A DNA stretch of 64,000 nt from Enterobacter dykesii (GCF_008364625.2 NZ_CP126604.1:4340001-4404000), one strand, 5' to 3'. Shown: positions 40,470 to 53,926, counted from the stretch's first letter. Program-made: numbers and translations. The notes: generated by a model not told the origin, from the letters alone.

Positions 40470-42010
40470 CCCGCCAGGAAGAACCTGAACGCCGGGTTAT
40501 GGGTTTCATCGTGGCACTCATAGCCCAGCTCGTTCAGCCGCGTTTCGAAATCAGGCTCGTGCTCGCCCAGTTCGAACGCCGCCAGCACGCGGCCGTAGTC
40601 GGTGCCGTGGCTGCGGTAGTGGAACAGAGAGATATTCCAGTGCGTGCCAAGCGTGTGCAGGAATTTGAGCAGCGCGCCCGGCGATTCCGGAAACTCGAAG
40701 CTGAACAGACGTTCCCTGAGCGGCTTAGATGGACGCCCGCCGACCATATAGCGCACGTGCAGCTTCGCCATCTCATCGTCAGAGAGATCGACTACGCTGT
40801 AGCCGCCCTCATGCAGCAGGTTGAGGATCTCTTTGCGCTCCTCCACACCGCGGCTCAGACGCACGCCGACAAAAATGCAGGCGTCTTTAGCATCGGCAAA
40901 ACGGTAGTTAAACTCCGTCACCGAACGGCCGCCCAGCAGCTGGCAAAACTTCAGGAAGCTGCCCTTCTCTTCAGGAATGGTCACCGCCAGCAGCGCTTCA
41001 CGCTGTTCGCCCAGCTCGCAGCGCTCGGAAACGTAGCGCAGACCGTGGAAGTTCACGTTGGCGCCGGAAAGCACGTGCGCCAAACGCTCGCCGCGAATGT
41101 TGTGCTGCGCGATGTATTTTTTCATCCCCGCCAGCGCCAGCGCGCCGGACGGTTCCGCCACCGCACGCACGTCTTCGAACAGATCTTTCATCGCCGCGCA
41201 GATGGCATCGCTATCCACCGTGACGATATCGTCGAGATATTCCCGGCACAGGCGGAAGGTTTCGTCGCCAATGCGCTTCACCGCCACGCCCTCGGCAAAC
41301 AGCCCGACGCGCGGCAGGTCCACCGGATGACCGGCATCCAGCGCCGCTTTCAGGCAGGCAGAGTCTTCCGCTTCAACGGCGATGACTTTGATCTGCGGCA
41401 TCAGCTGTTTGATCAGCACCGCCACGCCTGCGGCCAGGCCACCGCCGCCCACCGGGACGAAGACGCGGTCGAGATGGGCATCCTGCTGCAGCAGTTCCAG
41501 CGCCAGCGTGCCTTGTCCGGCAATCACCATCGGGTGATCGAATGGCGGCACCCAGGTAAAGCCCTGCTGCTGCGCCAGCTCGATCGCTTTGGCTTTCGCT
41601 TCGTCAAAGTTGGCGCCGTGGAGCAGTACCTCGCCGCCGAAACCGCGCACCGCGTCGACTTTGATATCTGCGGTAGCAACCGGCATTACGATCAGCGCTT
41701 TCAGCCCCAGACGGGCAGACGAGAACGCCACGCCCTGAGCATGGTTGCCCGCCGACGCGGTAATTACGCCGCGCGCTTTCTGCTCGTCGGTCAGCCCGGC
41801 CATCATCGCGTAGGCACCGCGCAGCTTGAAGCTGTGCACCGGCTGACGGTCTTCGCGCTTCACCAGAATGACGTTGTCGAGGCGCGAAGAGAGTTTTTCC
41901 ATTTTCTGCAGGGGTGTGACCTGCACGGCTTCATAGACCGGCGCGCGCAGCACCGCTCTCAGGTATTCCGCCCCCTCAGGGGCGGCGGATAAGGGTTGCG
42001 ACTCGGCCAT
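40466..42010 (-). CDS. ilvA: IlvA, biosynthetic threonine deaminase
   Basis: 514 residues. PLP enzyme making 2-oxobutanoate from threonine, first step of isoleucine synthesis, inhibited by isoleucine and activated by valine. The PLP lysine is in VHSFKLRGAYAM near residue 62; the glycine-rich PLP phosphate loop is VPVGGGGLAAG near 188. The C-terminal third holds two ACT-like regulatory domains. Two bases separate its start from the ilvD stop; last gene of ilvLGMEDA. Confidence 0.98.
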   Translation of the reverse strand: MAESQPLSAAPEGAEYLRAVLRAPVYEAVQVTPLQKMEKLSSRLDNVILVKREDRQPVHSFKLRGAYAMMAGLTDEQKARGVITASAGNHAQGVAFSSARLGLKALIVMPVATADIKVDAVRGFGGEVLLHGANFDEAKAKAIELAQQQGFTWVPPFDHPMVIAGQGTLALELLQQDAHLDRVFVPVGGGGLAAGVAVLIKQLMPQIKVIAVEAEDSACLKAALDAGHPVDLPRVGLFAEGVAVKRIGDETFRLCREYLDDIVTVDSDAICAAMKDLFEDVRAVAEPSGALALAGMKKYIAQHNIRGERLAHVLSGANVNFHGLRYVSERCELGEQREALLAVTIPEEKGSFLKFCQLLGGRSVTEFNYRFADAKDACIFVGVRLSRGVEERKEILNLLHEGGYSVVDLSDDEMAKLHVRYMVGGRPSKPLRERLFSFEFPESPGALLKFLHTLGTHWNISLFHYRSHGTDYGRVLAAFELGEHEPDFETRLNELGYECHDETHNPAFRFFLAG

Positions 42011-42012
42011 CG

Positions 42013-43863
42013 TTAGCCCCCAAGTTTCGATTTATCGCGCACCGCGCCTTTATCTGCACTGGTGGCAAGACTCGCGTAGGCGCGCAGGGCGAAGGAGACT
42101 TCACGCTGACGGTCTTTCGGCGTCCAGGCTTTGTCGCCGCGCGCTTCCTGCGCTTCACGACGGGCAGCAATCTCCTGGTCACTCAGCTTGAGCTGAATGC
42201 CGCGATTCGGAATGTCGATTTCGATCAGGTCGCCGTCTTCGATGATGGCAATGTTGCCGCCGCTTGCCGCTTCCGGCGAAACGTGACCGATAGAGAGGCC
42301 GGAGGTGCCACCGGAGAAACGTCCGTCGGTGATCAGCGCGCAGGCCTTACCGAGTCCCATGGATTTCAGGAAGGTGGTTGGGTAGAGCATCTCCTGCATG
42401 CCGGGACCGCCTTTTGGCCCTTCGTAGCGAATGACAACCACGTCGCCTTCCACCACTTTGCCGCCGAGGATCGCGTCTACCGCTTCATCCTGGCTTTCGT
42501 ACACCTTCGCCGGACCGGTGAATTTCAGGATGCTGTCGTCCACGCCTGCGGTTTTCACGATGCAGCCGTTTTCCGCGAAGTTACCGTACAGCACGGCCAG
42601 ACCGCCGTCTTTGCTGTAGGCGTGTTCCAGCGAGCGGATGCAACCTTCGGCGCGGTCATCGTCGAGGGTATCCCAGCGGCAATCCTGCGAGAACGCCTGC
42701 GTGGTGCGGATACCGGCAGGGCCGGCGCGGAACATTTTTTTCACCGCGTCATCTTTGGTCAGCATTACGTCGTACTGGTCCAGCGACTCAGGCAGCGTCA
42801 GGCCGAGTACGTTTTTCACTTCACGGTTCATCAGGCCCGCACGATCCAGCTCGCCCAGAATGCCCAGTACGCCGCCCGCGCGGTGTACGTCTTCCATATG
42901 ATATTTCTGGGTACTCGGCGCGACTTTACACAGCTGCGGCACTTTACGGGACAGCTTGTCGATGTCGCTCATGGTGAAGTCGATTTCGGCTTCCTGTGCG
43001 GCGGCCAGCAGGTGCAGAACAGTGTTAGTGGAGCCGCCCATGGCGATATCCAGCGTCATCGCGTTCTCAAACGCGGCCTTGCTGGCGATACTGCGCGGCA
43101 GCGCGCTGGCGTCGTCCTGCTCGTAGTAGCGTTTGGTCAGCTCAACGATGCGCTTACCGGCGTTGAGGAACAGCTGCTTACGGTCTGCGTGGGTCGCCAG
43201 CAGCGAGCCGTTGCCCGGCTGAGACAGACCCAGCGCTTCGGTCAGACAGTTCATGGAGTTTGCCGTGAACATACCGGAACAGGAGCCGCAGGTCGGACAC
43301 GCGGAGCGTTCCACCTGGTCGCTCTGCTCGTCAGAGACTTTTGGATCCGCGCCCTGGATCATCGCATCGACCAGGTCGAGCTTGATGATTTTGTCGGAGA
43401 GCTTGGTTTTCCCCGCTTCCATTGGGCCGCCGGAGACGAAGATCACCGGAATGTTCAGGCGCAGGGAGGCCATCAGCATCCCCGGGGTGATTTTGTCGCA
43501 GTTGGAGATACAGACCATCGCATCGGCGCAGTGGGCGTTAACCATATACTCTACGGAGTCGGCGATCAGCTCGCGCGACGGCAGTGAATAGAGCATGCCC
43601 CCGTGCCCCATCGCGATACCGTCATCCACCGCAATGGTGTTGAACTCTTTCGCCACGCCGCCGGAGGCTTCGATTTGCTCGGCAACCAGCTTGCCGAGAT
43701 CGCGCAGGTGCACGTGGCCCGGTACGAACTGGGTGAAGGAGTTCACCACGGCGATAATCGGCTTGCCGAAATCGGCGTCGGTCATTCCGGTGGCGCGCCA
43801 CAGTGCGCGGGCTCCCGCCATATTACGGCCGTGGGTGGTGGTGGCTGAACGATACTTAGGCAT
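42013..43863 (-). CDS. ilvD: IlvD, dihydroxy-acid dehydratase
   Basis: 616 residues. Fe-S enzyme of the IlvD/Edd family, third common step of isoleucine/valine synthesis. Cluster cysteines are visible in [13 protein letters not shown] near residue 122 and [18 protein letters not shown] near 192-207; C-terminal [22 protein letters not shown] is characteristic. Starts [18 protein letters not shown]. Confidence 0.98.
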   Translation of the reverse strand: MPKYRSATTTHGRNMAGARALWRATGMTDADFGKPIIAVVNSFTQFVPGHVHLRDLGKLVAEQIEASGGVAKEFNTIAVDDGIAMGHGGMLYSLPSRELIADSVEYMVNAHCADAMVCISNCDKITPGMLMASLRLNIPVIFVSGGPMEAGKTKLSDKIIKLDLVDAMIQGADPKVSDEQSDQVERSACPTCGSCSGMFTANSMNCLTEALGLSQPGNGSLLATHADRKQLFLNAGKRIVELTKRYYEQDDASALPRSIASKAAFENAMTLDIAMGGSTNTVLHLLAAAQEAEIDFTMSDIDKLSRKVPQLCKVAPSTQKYHMEDVHRAGGVLGILGELDRAGLMNREVKNVLGLTLPESLDQYDVMLTKDDAVKKMFRAGPAGIRTTQAFSQDCRWDTLDDDRAEGCIRSLEHAYSKDGGLAVLYGNFAENGCIVKTAGVDDSILKFTGPAKVYESQDEAVDAILGGKVVEGDVVVIRYEGPKGGPGMQEMLYPTTFLKSMGLGKACALITDGRFSGGTSGLSIGHVSPEAASGGNIAIIEDGDLIEIDIPNRGIQLKLSDQEIAARREAQEARGDKAWTPKDRQREVSFALRAYASLATSADKGAVRDKSKLGG

Positions 43864-43893
43864 GCTTTATTGACTCCCGTCTGACTATTTAAT

Positions 43894-43913
43894 GGGACGG
43901 TGCGTGCCGTCCC
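43894..43913 (-). other. Hairpin between ilvE and ilvD
   Basis: Inverted repeat GGGACGG-N6-CCGTCCC in the 60-base ilvE-ilvD gap. No T run. It may shape mRNA processing or decay within the operon rather than terminate it. Confidence 0.6.
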
Positions 43914-43923
43914 AAATTTATGC

Positions 43924-44853
43924 TTAGTGATTAACCTGATCCAACCAGCCGTATTTATCTTCTGTCTCGCCGGTGAAGAGGCCGAAGAACGCTTGCTGAA
44001 TACGTTTGGTGACCGGACCGCAGCGGCCTTCGCCCACCTGGATACCGTCCACGCTACGTACCGGCGTGATTTCAGCCGCCGTACCGGACATAAACACTTC
44101 ATCCGCCAGATACAGGGATTCGCGGGAAAGCACCTGTTCGCGCACTTCGATACCCAGATCTTTCGCCAGCTTGATGATGGCGTCACGGGTGATGCCCGGC
44201 AGCGCGGACGAAGTGAACGGCGGCGTGAACAAAATGCCGTCTTTCACTTCAAACAGGTTTTCGCCCGCACCTTCAGAGATGTAGCCATTTACGTCGAGGG
44301 CGATACCTTCCTGATAGCCGTGGCGGCGCGCTTCGCTACCGACCAGCAGGGACGAAAGGTAGTTACCGCCTGCTTTCGCGGCGGTCGGGATAGTGTTTGG
44401 CGCAACGCGGTTCCAGGAAGAGACCATTGCGTCGATCCCCTGCTCCAGGGCTTCTGCACCCAGATAAGCACCCCACGGGAACGCGGCAATGATCACATCT
44501 GTGGTATAGCCCGCTGGCGGGTTCACGCCCATGCCGACGTCACCCACGAAGACCAGCGGACGGATATAGGCGCTGGTCAGGTTGTTTTTACGGATCACGT
44601 CGCGGCAGGCTTCCATCAGCTCGTCAACGCTTTGTGAAACCGGGAAACGATAAATTTTGGCTGAGTCATGCAGACGCTGCATGTGTTCGCGATGGCGGAA
44701 CACCACTGGCCCTTTGTGAGAATCGTAGCAGCGGATGCCTTCAAATACGGAGGTACCGTAGTGCAGCGCGTGGGACATCACGTGGACCTTCGCGTCCTCC
44801 CAGCGAACCATCTCACCGTTGAACCAAATGTAATCAGCTTTTTTTGTCGTCAT
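43924..44853 (-). CDS. ilvE: IlvE, branched-chain amino acid aminotransferase
   Basis: 309 residues, fold-type IV PLP enzyme. Last step of valine, isoleucine and leucine synthesis. The PLP lysine is in AAKAGGNYLSSLLVG near residue 160; N-terminal MTTKKADYIWFNGEMVRWEDAKVHVMSHALHYG is typical. 18 bases after ilvM. Confidence 0.98.
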   Translation of the reverse strand: MTTKKADYIWFNGEMVRWEDAKVHVMSHALHYGTSVFEGIRCYDSHKGPVVFRHREHMQRLHDSAKIYRFPVSQSVDELMEACRDVIRKNNLTSAYIRPLVFVGDVGMGVNPPAGYTTDVIIAAFPWGAYLGAEALEQGIDAMVSSWNRVAPNTIPTAAKAGGNYLSSLLVGSEARRHGYQEGIALDVNGYISEGAGENLFEVKDGILFTPPFTSSALPGITRDAIIKLAKDLGIEVREQVLSRESLYLADEVFMSGTAAEITPVRSVDGIQVGEGRCGPVTKRIQQAFFGLFTGETEDKYGWLDQVNH

Positions 44854-44871
44854 TTTTTCGTCCTGTCACGC

Positions 44872-45135
44872 TTAAGCGCGGATTTGTTGTGATGTGGTTG
44901 TGCTCTGGCAGATGGCAACATGGGCAACGTCTACCAGCTTTGATAACTGACTAAACAGTAAGTCGACCGACCGCGGGCTGGCAACGGTTAATTCGATACT
45001 GATATTCCGGGCGTCAGTGGCCGTCTCCATATTCATAGAGCAAATCTGAAAACCACGATGACGCACCACGCGCAAAACGCGTTCTAAAGTTTCCGGGTTG
45101 AAGCGAGCCTGTACGGCGACCTGATGCTGCATCAT
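44872..45135 (-). CDS. ilvM: IlvM, acetolactate synthase II small subunit
   Basis: 87 residues, a single ACT domain (residues 1-75: [28 protein letters not shown]). Regulatory partner of IlvG. Overlaps the ilvG stop by 4 bases. Confidence 0.97.
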   Translation of the reverse strand: MMQHQVAVQARFNPETLERVLRVVRHRGFQICSMNMETATDARNISIELTVASPRSVDLLFSQLSKLVDVAHVAICQSTTTSQQIRA

Positions 45136-46778
45136 GATAATTTCTCCATCATTTGTGAGTTACTGGCACCAGGCGGTACCAACGGCCAGACGTTCTCGAG
45201 TTCGTCGATTGAGACATGAAGCAGGTAAGGCCCATCGCTGTTCAGCATGGTGTCGAGCGCCGCTTCAACCTGATCTTTACGGGTGATGTGCTGACCAGGG
45301 ATGCCAAAGGCGCTGGCCAGGGTGAGGAAATCGGGGTTATCGGTAAGAGTCGTTTCGCTGTAGCGCTCCTGGAAGAACAGCTGTTGCCACTGGCGAACCA
45401 TTCCTAAACGCTGGTTGTCGAGCAACACGATCTTCAGCGGCAACTGCTTACGCTTAACGGTGCCGAGCTCCTGAACGTTCATCATGAAGGAGCCGTCACC
45501 GGAGATACAGATAACGGTATCGTTCGGGCGGGCAACCTGCGCGCCAACGGCTGCCGGCAGACCGAAGCCCATCGTCCCTAACCCGCTGGAGGTGATGAAG
45601 TTTTCCGGGCGGGTGTAGGTCATGTGCTGCGCGGACCACATCTGGTGCTGGCCTACGTCGGTGGTGACGACGCTGTCAGCCGGTTTACGGTCGGACAACT
45701 GCTTCAACAGCAGCGGCGCGTAAATGGCCTCGCCGGGGTGGTCGTACCGCCAGGCGTGCTCGGCGCGCATATCTGCGGTGTGCTGACGCCATGCGTTGAT
45801 ATCCAGCGGCTGCTGCAATGCCGGTAACAGCGCGTTGAGATCGCCCTGCAAGGCGACATGCGCCTGACGCAGCTTGTTCATTTCCGCCGGGTCGATATCC
45901 ATATGGATGACTTTGGCGTTCGGCGCAAAGGTATTCAGCTTGCCGGTGACGCGGTCGTCAAAACGGGCACCTACGGCGATGAGCAGATCGCACTCCTGCA
46001 CCGCCAGGTTTGCCGCTTTGGTGCCGTGCATCCCCAGCATGCCCAGATAGTAGGGGAAATCCGCGTCGACTGCACCGAGACCTTTCAGCGTGCAGGTCGC
46101 TGGCATCTGCGTTGTTGCGATAAATTCACGCAGGGCTGGAACGGCCTGCGCCATGCCGACGCCACCTCCGACGTACAGCATCGGCTGTTTCGCCTGCGCC
46201 AGCATCTGACGAGCCTCTTCAACTTCCGCATCCGGAAACGCATCGTCGCTTTCAACGGTGGAAAAGTGAGGTTCCAGATCGCCGAGTGCCACCTGGATAT
46301 CTTTCGGTATATCGACCAGAACCGGACCAGGACGGCCGGAGCTTGCCACGTCGAACGCTTCTGCCATTACGCGCGGCAGCTCTTCCAGAGACTGGACGAG
46401 GAAGCTGTGTTTGGTGCAGGCCAGCGATAAACCAAGGACGTCGACTTCCTGAAAAGCATCGGTACCGATGAACGGAGACGCCACCTGCCCGGTGATGGCG
46501 ACAACGGGAACGGAATCCAGCAGCGCGTCAGCCAGGCCGGTGATGAGGTTAGTTGCGCCCGGGCCTGACGTCGCCATACACACGCCAGTTTTACCCGTCG
46601 CTCGGGCATAGCCGATGGCTGCCATCGCTGCGCCCTGCTCGTGTCGGCACAAGAGATGTTCCACGCCGCCGTCATACAGTGCATCGTAAATCGGCATAAT
46701 TGCGCCACCCGGATAACCGAATACGGTTTCGACTCCCTGCGCGCGCAACGCATGTACTACCCACTGTGCCCCATTCAT
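45132..46778 (-). CDS. ilvG: IlvG, acetolactate synthase II large subunit, intact
   Basis: 548 residues in one uninterrupted frame, unlike E. coli K-12, where ilvG is frameshifted. TPP- and FAD-dependent; condenses pyruvate to acetolactate or with 2-oxobutanoate to acetohydroxybutyrate and is insensitive to valine. TPP signature [30 protein letters not shown] near 425; catalytic Glu in [14 protein letters not shown]...CRHEQGAA near 47. Starts [20 protein letters not shown]. Confidence 0.98.
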   Translation of the reverse strand: MNGAQWVVHALRAQGVETVFGYPGGAIMPIYDALYDGGVEHLLCRHEQGAAMAAIGYARATGKTGVCMATSGPGATNLITGLADALLDSVPVVAITGQVASPFIGTDAFQEVDVLGLSLACTKHSFLVQSLEELPRVMAEAFDVASSGRPGPVLVDIPKDIQVALGDLEPHFSTVESDDAFPDAEVEEARQMLAQAKQPMLYVGGGVGMAQAVPALREFIATTQMPATCTLKGLGAVDADFPYYLGMLGMHGTKAANLAVQECDLLIAVGARFDDRVTGKLNTFAPNAKVIHMDIDPAEMNKLRQAHVALQGDLNALLPALQQPLDINAWRQHTADMRAEHAWRYDHPGEAIYAPLLLKQLSDRKPADSVVTTDVGQHQMWSAQHMTYTRPENFITSSGLGTMGFGLPAAVGAQVARPNDTVICISGDGSFMMNVQELGTVKRKQLPLKIVLLDNQRLGMVRQWQQLFFQERYSETTLTDNPDFLTLASAFGIPGQHITRKDQVEAALDTMLNSDGPYLLHVSIDELENVWPLVPPGASNSQMMEKLS

Positions 46779-46862
46779 AGTTAGTTCCCCGTCATAAATC
46801 GGGAGAAACAGAATTTTGTGCTAGTCGTCATTCTCTGCTCCTCATTTACGTTTTTTAGTCAT

Positions 46863-46897
46863 AAAAAAACCCCCGAACCTTTCGGTGCGGGGGTCTT
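46863..46897 (-). terminator. ilvGMEDA attenuator terminator
   Basis: Stem ACCCCCGCACC/GGTTCGGGGGT with a 4-base loop, then seven Ts on the minus strand, between ilvL and ilvG. Works with the ilvL leader peptide: when Ile-, Val- or Leu-tRNA is scarce, stalling in ilvL prevents this hairpin. Confidence 0.95.
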
Positions 46898-46917
46898 AGT
46901 TCGTTAAGGCTTGATTT

Positions 46918-47016
46918 CTAAGCCTTTCCTCGTCCAAGTGCAGCCCCGCACGGTGGGATAATAATCACCACCACGCTAATCACGACCAGGCTAATCACTC
47001 GTAGAAGGGCTGTCAT
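46918..47016 (-). CDS. ilvL: IlvL, ilvGMEDA leader peptide
   Basis: 32 codons. It reads MTALLRVISLVVISVVVIII and so on, with 15 Ile/Val/Leu control codons in the first twenty, then PPCGAALGRGKA. Too short for usual gene finders. Attenuation by charged Ile, Val and Leu tRNAs. Upstream gap to ilvG is 139 bases and contains the terminator. Confidence 0.97.
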   Translation of the reverse strand: MTALLRVISLVVISVVVIIIPPCGAALGRGKA

Positions 47017-47058
47017 TTTCAGTTCTTTTTGCATCTTGTTCGAAGGAATACCTAAAGA

Positions 47059-47086
47059 GTTATCACAGTTTTTAAATCAAACACAA
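47059..47086 (-). promoter_or_regulatory. Candidate ilvL promoter
   Basis: TTGTGT (47086-47081), 16-base spacer, GATAAC (47064-47059), giving a leader of about 36 bases before ilvL. The region up to yifB (47087-47357) is AT-rich and contains the yifB promoter region too; no other gene is visible there. Confidence 0.45.
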
Positions 47087-47357
47087 GATTTATTTATGAC
47101 GGATTTGATTAGGCAGCGAATCATATTTCTTAAAACCGTTGTTTTATATACGGAAATTAGAAAATGAATATTTTTCATTTTTTCACTGCGGTTTTTACCG
47201 TCAAAACGGGGCTTTTTACATTCTGCGAGGAGGCTTCCACGATTATGCAAGGGTTTCAGTGTGCGCTTAAAATCTCTGAACAGGCGGCGTAAATTCGCAA
47301 AACGACGCTAAACAGGCAAAAAAGGCGCTGGCATAGTCACACCAGGAGGTAGTGCAA

Positions 47358-48878
47358 ATGTCACTGTCAGTTGTTTATACGCGTGCGGCTCTCGGGGTAA
47401 AGGCACCGCTTATTTCGGTCGAGGTTCATTTGAGCAATGGGCTACCCGGACTCACGCTTGTCGGGTTACCTGAAACGACGGTTAAAGAGGCCAGGGATCG
47501 CGTTCGCAGCGCAATAATAAATAGCGGTTATACCTTCCCCGCGAAGAAGATCACCATCAACCTTGCCCCCGCCGATCTGCCTAAAGAGGGGGGACGATAC
47601 GATTTACCTATCGCAATTGCCCTTCTCGCGGCTTCTGAGCAGCTTAATACGACACGGCTAGGCTCGTATGAGTTTGTTGGCGAACTCGCGCTCACAGGCG
47701 CGTTAAGAGGCGTTCCCGGTGCGATATCGGGAGCGCTGGAAGCCATACGAGCAGGGCGGCAAATCATTGTCGCCAATGAAAATGCATCAGAAGTGAGTCT
47801 TATTGCCGAGAAAGGGTGTCTCATCGCCGGGCATTTACAGGAAGTTTGTGCGTGGCTGGAAGGACGGCATGAACTGTCCGAGCCGGAGGAATGTGATGAT
47901 GTTATAGCGGATGCACCAGAGGATCTCAGCGAGATTATGGGACAGGAGCAAGGGAAACGGGCGCTGGAGATTACGGCGGCAGGTGGACACAATCTTCTGT
48001 TAATTGGCCCGCCGGGTACGGGGAAAACGATGCTGGCGAGCAGGCTGAGCGGGTTGCTTCCACCGCTCAATAACCATGAAGCGCTGGAAAGCGCCGCCAT
48101 ATATAGCCTCATCAGCTCTGCCTCGTTGCAAAAACAGTGGCGCCGCCGTCCTTTTCGTTCGCCGCATCATAGCGCTTCACTGACGGCAATGGTTGGCGGC
48201 GGGTCTATCCCCGGGCCGGGTGAGATCTCGCTGGCACACAATGGCATTCTGTTTCTTGACGAGCTGCCGGAGTTTGAGCGCCGCGTGCTGGATGCACTGA
48301 GGGAGCCCATTGAATCCGGTGAGATACATATCTCACGCACGCGGGCGAAAATAAGCTATCCCGCGCAGTTTCAGCTGGTCGCGGCGATGAATCCCAGCCC
48401 GACGGGTCACTACCAGGGAAACCATAACCGCTGTACGCCAGAGCAGACGCTACGCTATCTGGGTAAGTTATCAGGCCCGTTCCTCGACCGTTTCGATTTA
48501 TCCCTCGAAATCCCCCTTCCCCCGCCGGGTCTGCTCAGGCAAACGGGCATAACGGGTGAAAGCTCAGCGGAGGTACGCGAACGTGTGATTGCGGCCCAGA
48601 CGCGGCAGTACGCTCGTCAGAACAGGTTGAATGCGCGGCTGGATAACGCCGGGATCCGGCAGTTTTGTTCTCTTAACGTCGAAGATGCGGGATGGCTGGA
48701 GGAGACGTTGACGCGGTTCGGGCTGTCCATACGTGCGTGGCAGCGTTTGTTGAAGGTGGCCAGAACCATTGCTGACGTAGAGGGATGCACTGACATTGAG
48801 AGGAAACATTTGCAAGAGGCGCTGAGCTACCGTGCCATCGATCGTTTGCTGCTGCATTTGCAGAAATTGCTGGCATAA
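47358..48878 (+). CDS. yifB: YifB, Mg-chelatase-like AAA+ ATPase
   Basis: 506 residues. Member of the YifB/ComM family (ComM helps branch migration in natural transformation). N-terminal ComM-type domain (SVVYTRAALGVKAPLISVEVHLSNGLPGLTLVGLPETTVKEARDRVRSA), AAA+ core with Walker A IGPPGTGKT near residue 218 and FRSPHHSASLTAMVGGG, plus C-terminal helical region. AGGAGGT sits 7 bases before the ATG at 47358. Function in Enterobacteriaceae is not settled. Faces maoP tail to tail across a terminator. Confidence 0.95.
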   Translation: MSLSVVYTRAALGVKAPLISVEVHLSNGLPGLTLVGLPETTVKEARDRVRSAIINSGYTFPAKKITINLAPADLPKEGGRYDLPIAIALLAASEQLNTTRLGSYEFVGELALTGALRGVPGAISGALEAIRAGRQIIVANENASEVSLIAEKGCLIAGHLQEVCAWLEGRHELSEPEECDDVIADAPEDLSEIMGQEQGKRALEITAAGGHNLLLIGPPGTGKTMLASRLSGLLPPLNNHEALESAAIYSLISSASLQKQWRRRPFRSPHHSASLTAMVGGGSIPGPGEISLAHNGILFLDELPEFERRVLDALREPIESGEIHISRTRAKISYPAQFQLVAAMNPSPTGHYQGNHNRCTPEQTLRYLGKLSGPFLDRFDLSLEIPLPPPGLLRQTGITGESSAEVRERVIAAQTRQYARQNRLNARLDNAGIRQFCSLNVEDAGWLEETLTRFGLSIRAWQRLLKVARTIADVEGCTDIERKHLQEALSYRAIDRLLLHLQKLLA

Positions 48879-48881
48879 AAA

Positions 48882-48903
48882 AAGGGGCCGTAGCCCCTTC
48901 TTT
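48882..48903. terminator. Bidirectional terminator between yifB and maoP
   Basis: Stem AAGGGGC/GCCCCTT with CGTA loop. T-rich on both strands (seven Ts on the minus side, TCTTTTC on the plus side). Confidence 0.9.
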
Positions 48904-48908
48904 TCATT

Positions 48909-49247
48909 TTAGTCATCAGACTCGGTGTAGTCTTCTGCACCTTCCATCTGCGGCTTGCCGCCAGACAGCGTATGGAAGCGCTTAGGACGCTTAATGCGCG
49001 CCATGTACTTGATCCATACACGTTCCGCTTCAGACTCCGGCTCACGCTCACCACGGCAAACAGAAACAAACTGTTTTTCGTCTTCGGTTGCAGGTTCACG
49101 CTTACCCAGATCCAGCTCATTAAAGGCATAACCATGGCGCTCAAGCAGTTGAGCTTCTTTGATGGTGAAATCGCCGTGACGAGAGAACCCGCGCGGATAA
49201 TGTTTATTGTCGAAAAAACGATTAGTCGTCGTAAAGCTTTCCGCCAT
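48909..49247 (-). CDS. maoP: MaoP (YifE), macrodomain Ori organiser
   Basis: 112 residues, DUF413. Confines the Ori macrodomain of the chromosome by acting at the nearby 17-bp maoS site. Highly conserved: [39 protein letters not shown]. Acidic tail. Divergent from hdfR. Confidence 0.95.
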   Translation of the reverse strand: MAESFTTTNRFFDNKHYPRGFSRHGDFTIKEAQLLERHGYAFNELDLGKREPATEDEKQFVSVCRGEREPESEAERVWIKYMARIKRPKRFHTLSGGKPQMEGAEDYTESDD

Positions 49248-49281
49248 CCTACACGCTCCTAATTCTTTGGCCGAGCTATTT

Positions 49282-49298
49282 ATGGCGCGGAGTATTAG
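49282..49298. promoter_or_regulatory. Candidate maoS site
   Basis: 17 bases, minus strand CTAATACTCCGCGCCAT, one mismatch from my recollection of the E. coli maoS sequence, and placed just upstream of maoP, as in E. coli. The exact consensus is from memory. Confidence 0.6.
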
Positions 49299-49365
49299 TT
49301 ACGCTTGACAGAGTGTAAAACAAAACATTTAAATCATAACGACAAATAATTTTGCGGAGAAAGAT

Positions 49366-50187
49366 GTGGATACGGAATTGCTTAAAACTTTCCTTGAAGT
49401 GAGCAGAACACGCCACTTTGGGCGAGCAGCTGAGGCCCTTTACCTGACGCAGTCAGCAGTCAGTTTTCGTATTCGACAGCTGGAAAATCAACTGGGTGTG
49501 AATCTTTTTACCCGCCATCGCAACAATATTCGCTTAACGCCGGCCGGTGAGAAACTGCTGCCGTACGCAGAAACGCTCATGAATACCTGGCAGGCAGCAC
49601 GTAAAGAGGTGGCGCATACTTCGAGGCATAATGAGTTCTCGATAGGGGCCAGCGCTTCTCTGTGGGAATGTATGCTAAGTCAGTGGCTTACCCGGCTGTA
49701 TAATTCACACGGCCACCTGCAATTTGAAGCCAGGATTGCGCAACGGCAGTCGCTGGTTAAGCAACTTCATGAGCGCCAGCTTGATCTTCTGATTACAACC
49801 GAAGCCCCCAAGATGGACGAATTTAGCAGCCAGATCGTGGGCCAGTTTGGCCTGGCGCTTTATGCGTCTGAACCTTCGATGATGAAGGCAGACCTGACCT
49901 ATTTACGCCTGGAATGGGGGCCAGATTTTCAGCAGCACGAGACGGGACTAATTGCGCCTGATGATGTTCCGCAGTTAACGACCAGCTCTGCAGAGATCGC
50001 CTGTCAGCAGCTGTCCCTGCTGAAAGGTTGTACCTGGTTACCTGTTCGCTGGGCAGACACTAAAGCAGGGCTGCACACCGTGATGGATTCCACCACGCTT
50101 ACCAGGCCGCTGTATGCAATTTGGCTGCAAAACAGTGATAAGCAAGCGCAGATAAAAGATCTATTAAAAATCAATATAATGGATTGA
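49366..50187 (+). CDS. hdfR: HdfR, LysR-type regulator
   Basis: 273 residues (E. coli about 279; the shortening is a few residues near [14 protein letters not shown]). N-terminal [46 protein letters not shown]. Represses flhDC and activates gltBD in E. coli; itself repressed by H-NS. Starts with GTG, with GGAGA 5 bases before. Divergent from maoP; converges on the rRNA operon. Confidence 0.95.
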   Translation: MDTELLKTFLEVSRTRHFGRAAEALYLTQSAVSFRIRQLENQLGVNLFTRHRNNIRLTPAGEKLLPYAETLMNTWQAARKEVAHTSRHNEFSIGASASLWECMLSQWLTRLYNSHGHLQFEARIAQRQSLVKQLHERQLDLLITTEAPKMDEFSSQIVGQFGLALYASEPSMMKADLTYLRLEWGPDFQQHETGLIAPDDVPQLTTSSAEIACQQLSLLKGCTWLPVRWADTKAGLHTVMDSTTLTRPLYAIWLQNSDKQAQIKDLLKINIMD

Positions 50188-50250
50188 TGCATCAGCCAGC
50201 AGGAATGCTGGCTGAATATTATGAAGAGAGTTTTCTGCAGTGTTTCAGGC

Positions 50251-50281
50251 AAAAAAAAATCCTTTGCCGAAGCAAAGGATT
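50251..50281 (-). terminator. Terminator of the rRNA operon
   Basis: Stem AATCCTTTG/CAAAGGATT with a CTTCGG loop and nine Ts on the minus strand, just after trpT. Confidence 0.95.
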
Positions 50282-50286
50282 ATATA

Positions 50287-50362
50287 TGGCAGGGGCGGAG
50301 AGACTCGAACTCGCGACACCCGGTTTTGGAGACCGGTGCTCTACCAACTGAGCTACGCCCCT
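50287..50362 (-). tRNA. trpT: tRNA-Trp (anticodon CCA)
   Basis: 76 nt with CCA. Acceptor AGGGGCG, anticodon loop CTCCAAA. In E. coli K-12 the aspT-trpT pair ends rrnC. Confidence 0.98.
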
Positions 50363-50416
50363 AAAGTTTTTTTGCCATTAAGCCTGCCAATTAGGCAGGC
50401 TTAATGTCTTAATAAG

Positions 50417-50493
50417 TGGCGGAACGGACGGGACTCGAACCCGCGACCCCCTGCGTGACAGGCAGGTATTCTAACCGACTGAACTACCGCTCC
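50417..50493 (-). tRNA. aspT: tRNA-Asp (anticodon GTC)
   Basis: 77 nt with CCA. Acceptor GGAGCGG/CCGTTCC, anticodon loop CTGTCAC. Distal tRNA of the rRNA operon. Confidence 0.98.
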
Positions 50494-50546
50494 ACCGAAG
50501 ACTGCTGTAACCACCGGATTAATGCACCGGCTTACTACTTAATTTG

Positions 50547-50666
50547 ATGCCTGGCAGTTCCCTACTCTCACATGGGGAGACCCCACACTACCATCGGCGC
50601 TACGGCGTTTCACTTCTGAGTTCGGCATGGGGTCAGGTGGGACCACCGCGCTAAAGCCGCCAGGCA
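50547..50666 (-). rRNA. rrf: 5S ribosomal RNA
   Basis: 120 nt. Begins TGCCTGGCGGC and ends CTGCCAGGCAT, with the conserved CCATGCCGAACTCAGAAGTG loop. Confidence 0.98.
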
Positions 50667-50734
50667 AATTCTGTTAAATCTGTATCAGGCTGAAAATCGT
50701 GTCTCTCTTCGCCAAAACACCTTCGGCGTTGTAA

Positions 50735-53638
<2,904 letters not shown>

Positions 53639-53808
53639 TCACAACCCGAAGATGTTTCACTTCTGATTGCGAAAATTTGAGAGACTCGAACACACATAAC
53701 ATGTGTGTCGTTTCAATTTTCAGCTTGATCCAGATTTTTAAAGAGCAAAACTTCGCAGTGCACCTTTTCAGGTTCACTCTGAAGTTTTCTTGGGTTCGCA
53801 GTAAAAGA

Positions 53809-53884
53809 TGGTGGAGCTATGCGGGATCGAACCGCAGACCTCCTGCGTGCAAAGCAGGCGCTCTCCCAGCTGAGCTATAGCCCC
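53809..53884 (-). tRNA. alaT: tRNA-Ala (anticodon TGC)
   Basis: 76 nt with CCA, in the 16S-23S spacer. Acceptor GGGGCTA/TAGCTCC, anticodon loop TTTGCAC. Confidence 0.98.
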
Positions 53885-53926
53885 ATCGTTTGCAATCTCT
53901 GTACCGCTCATCCTTTAAAAGGAGTC

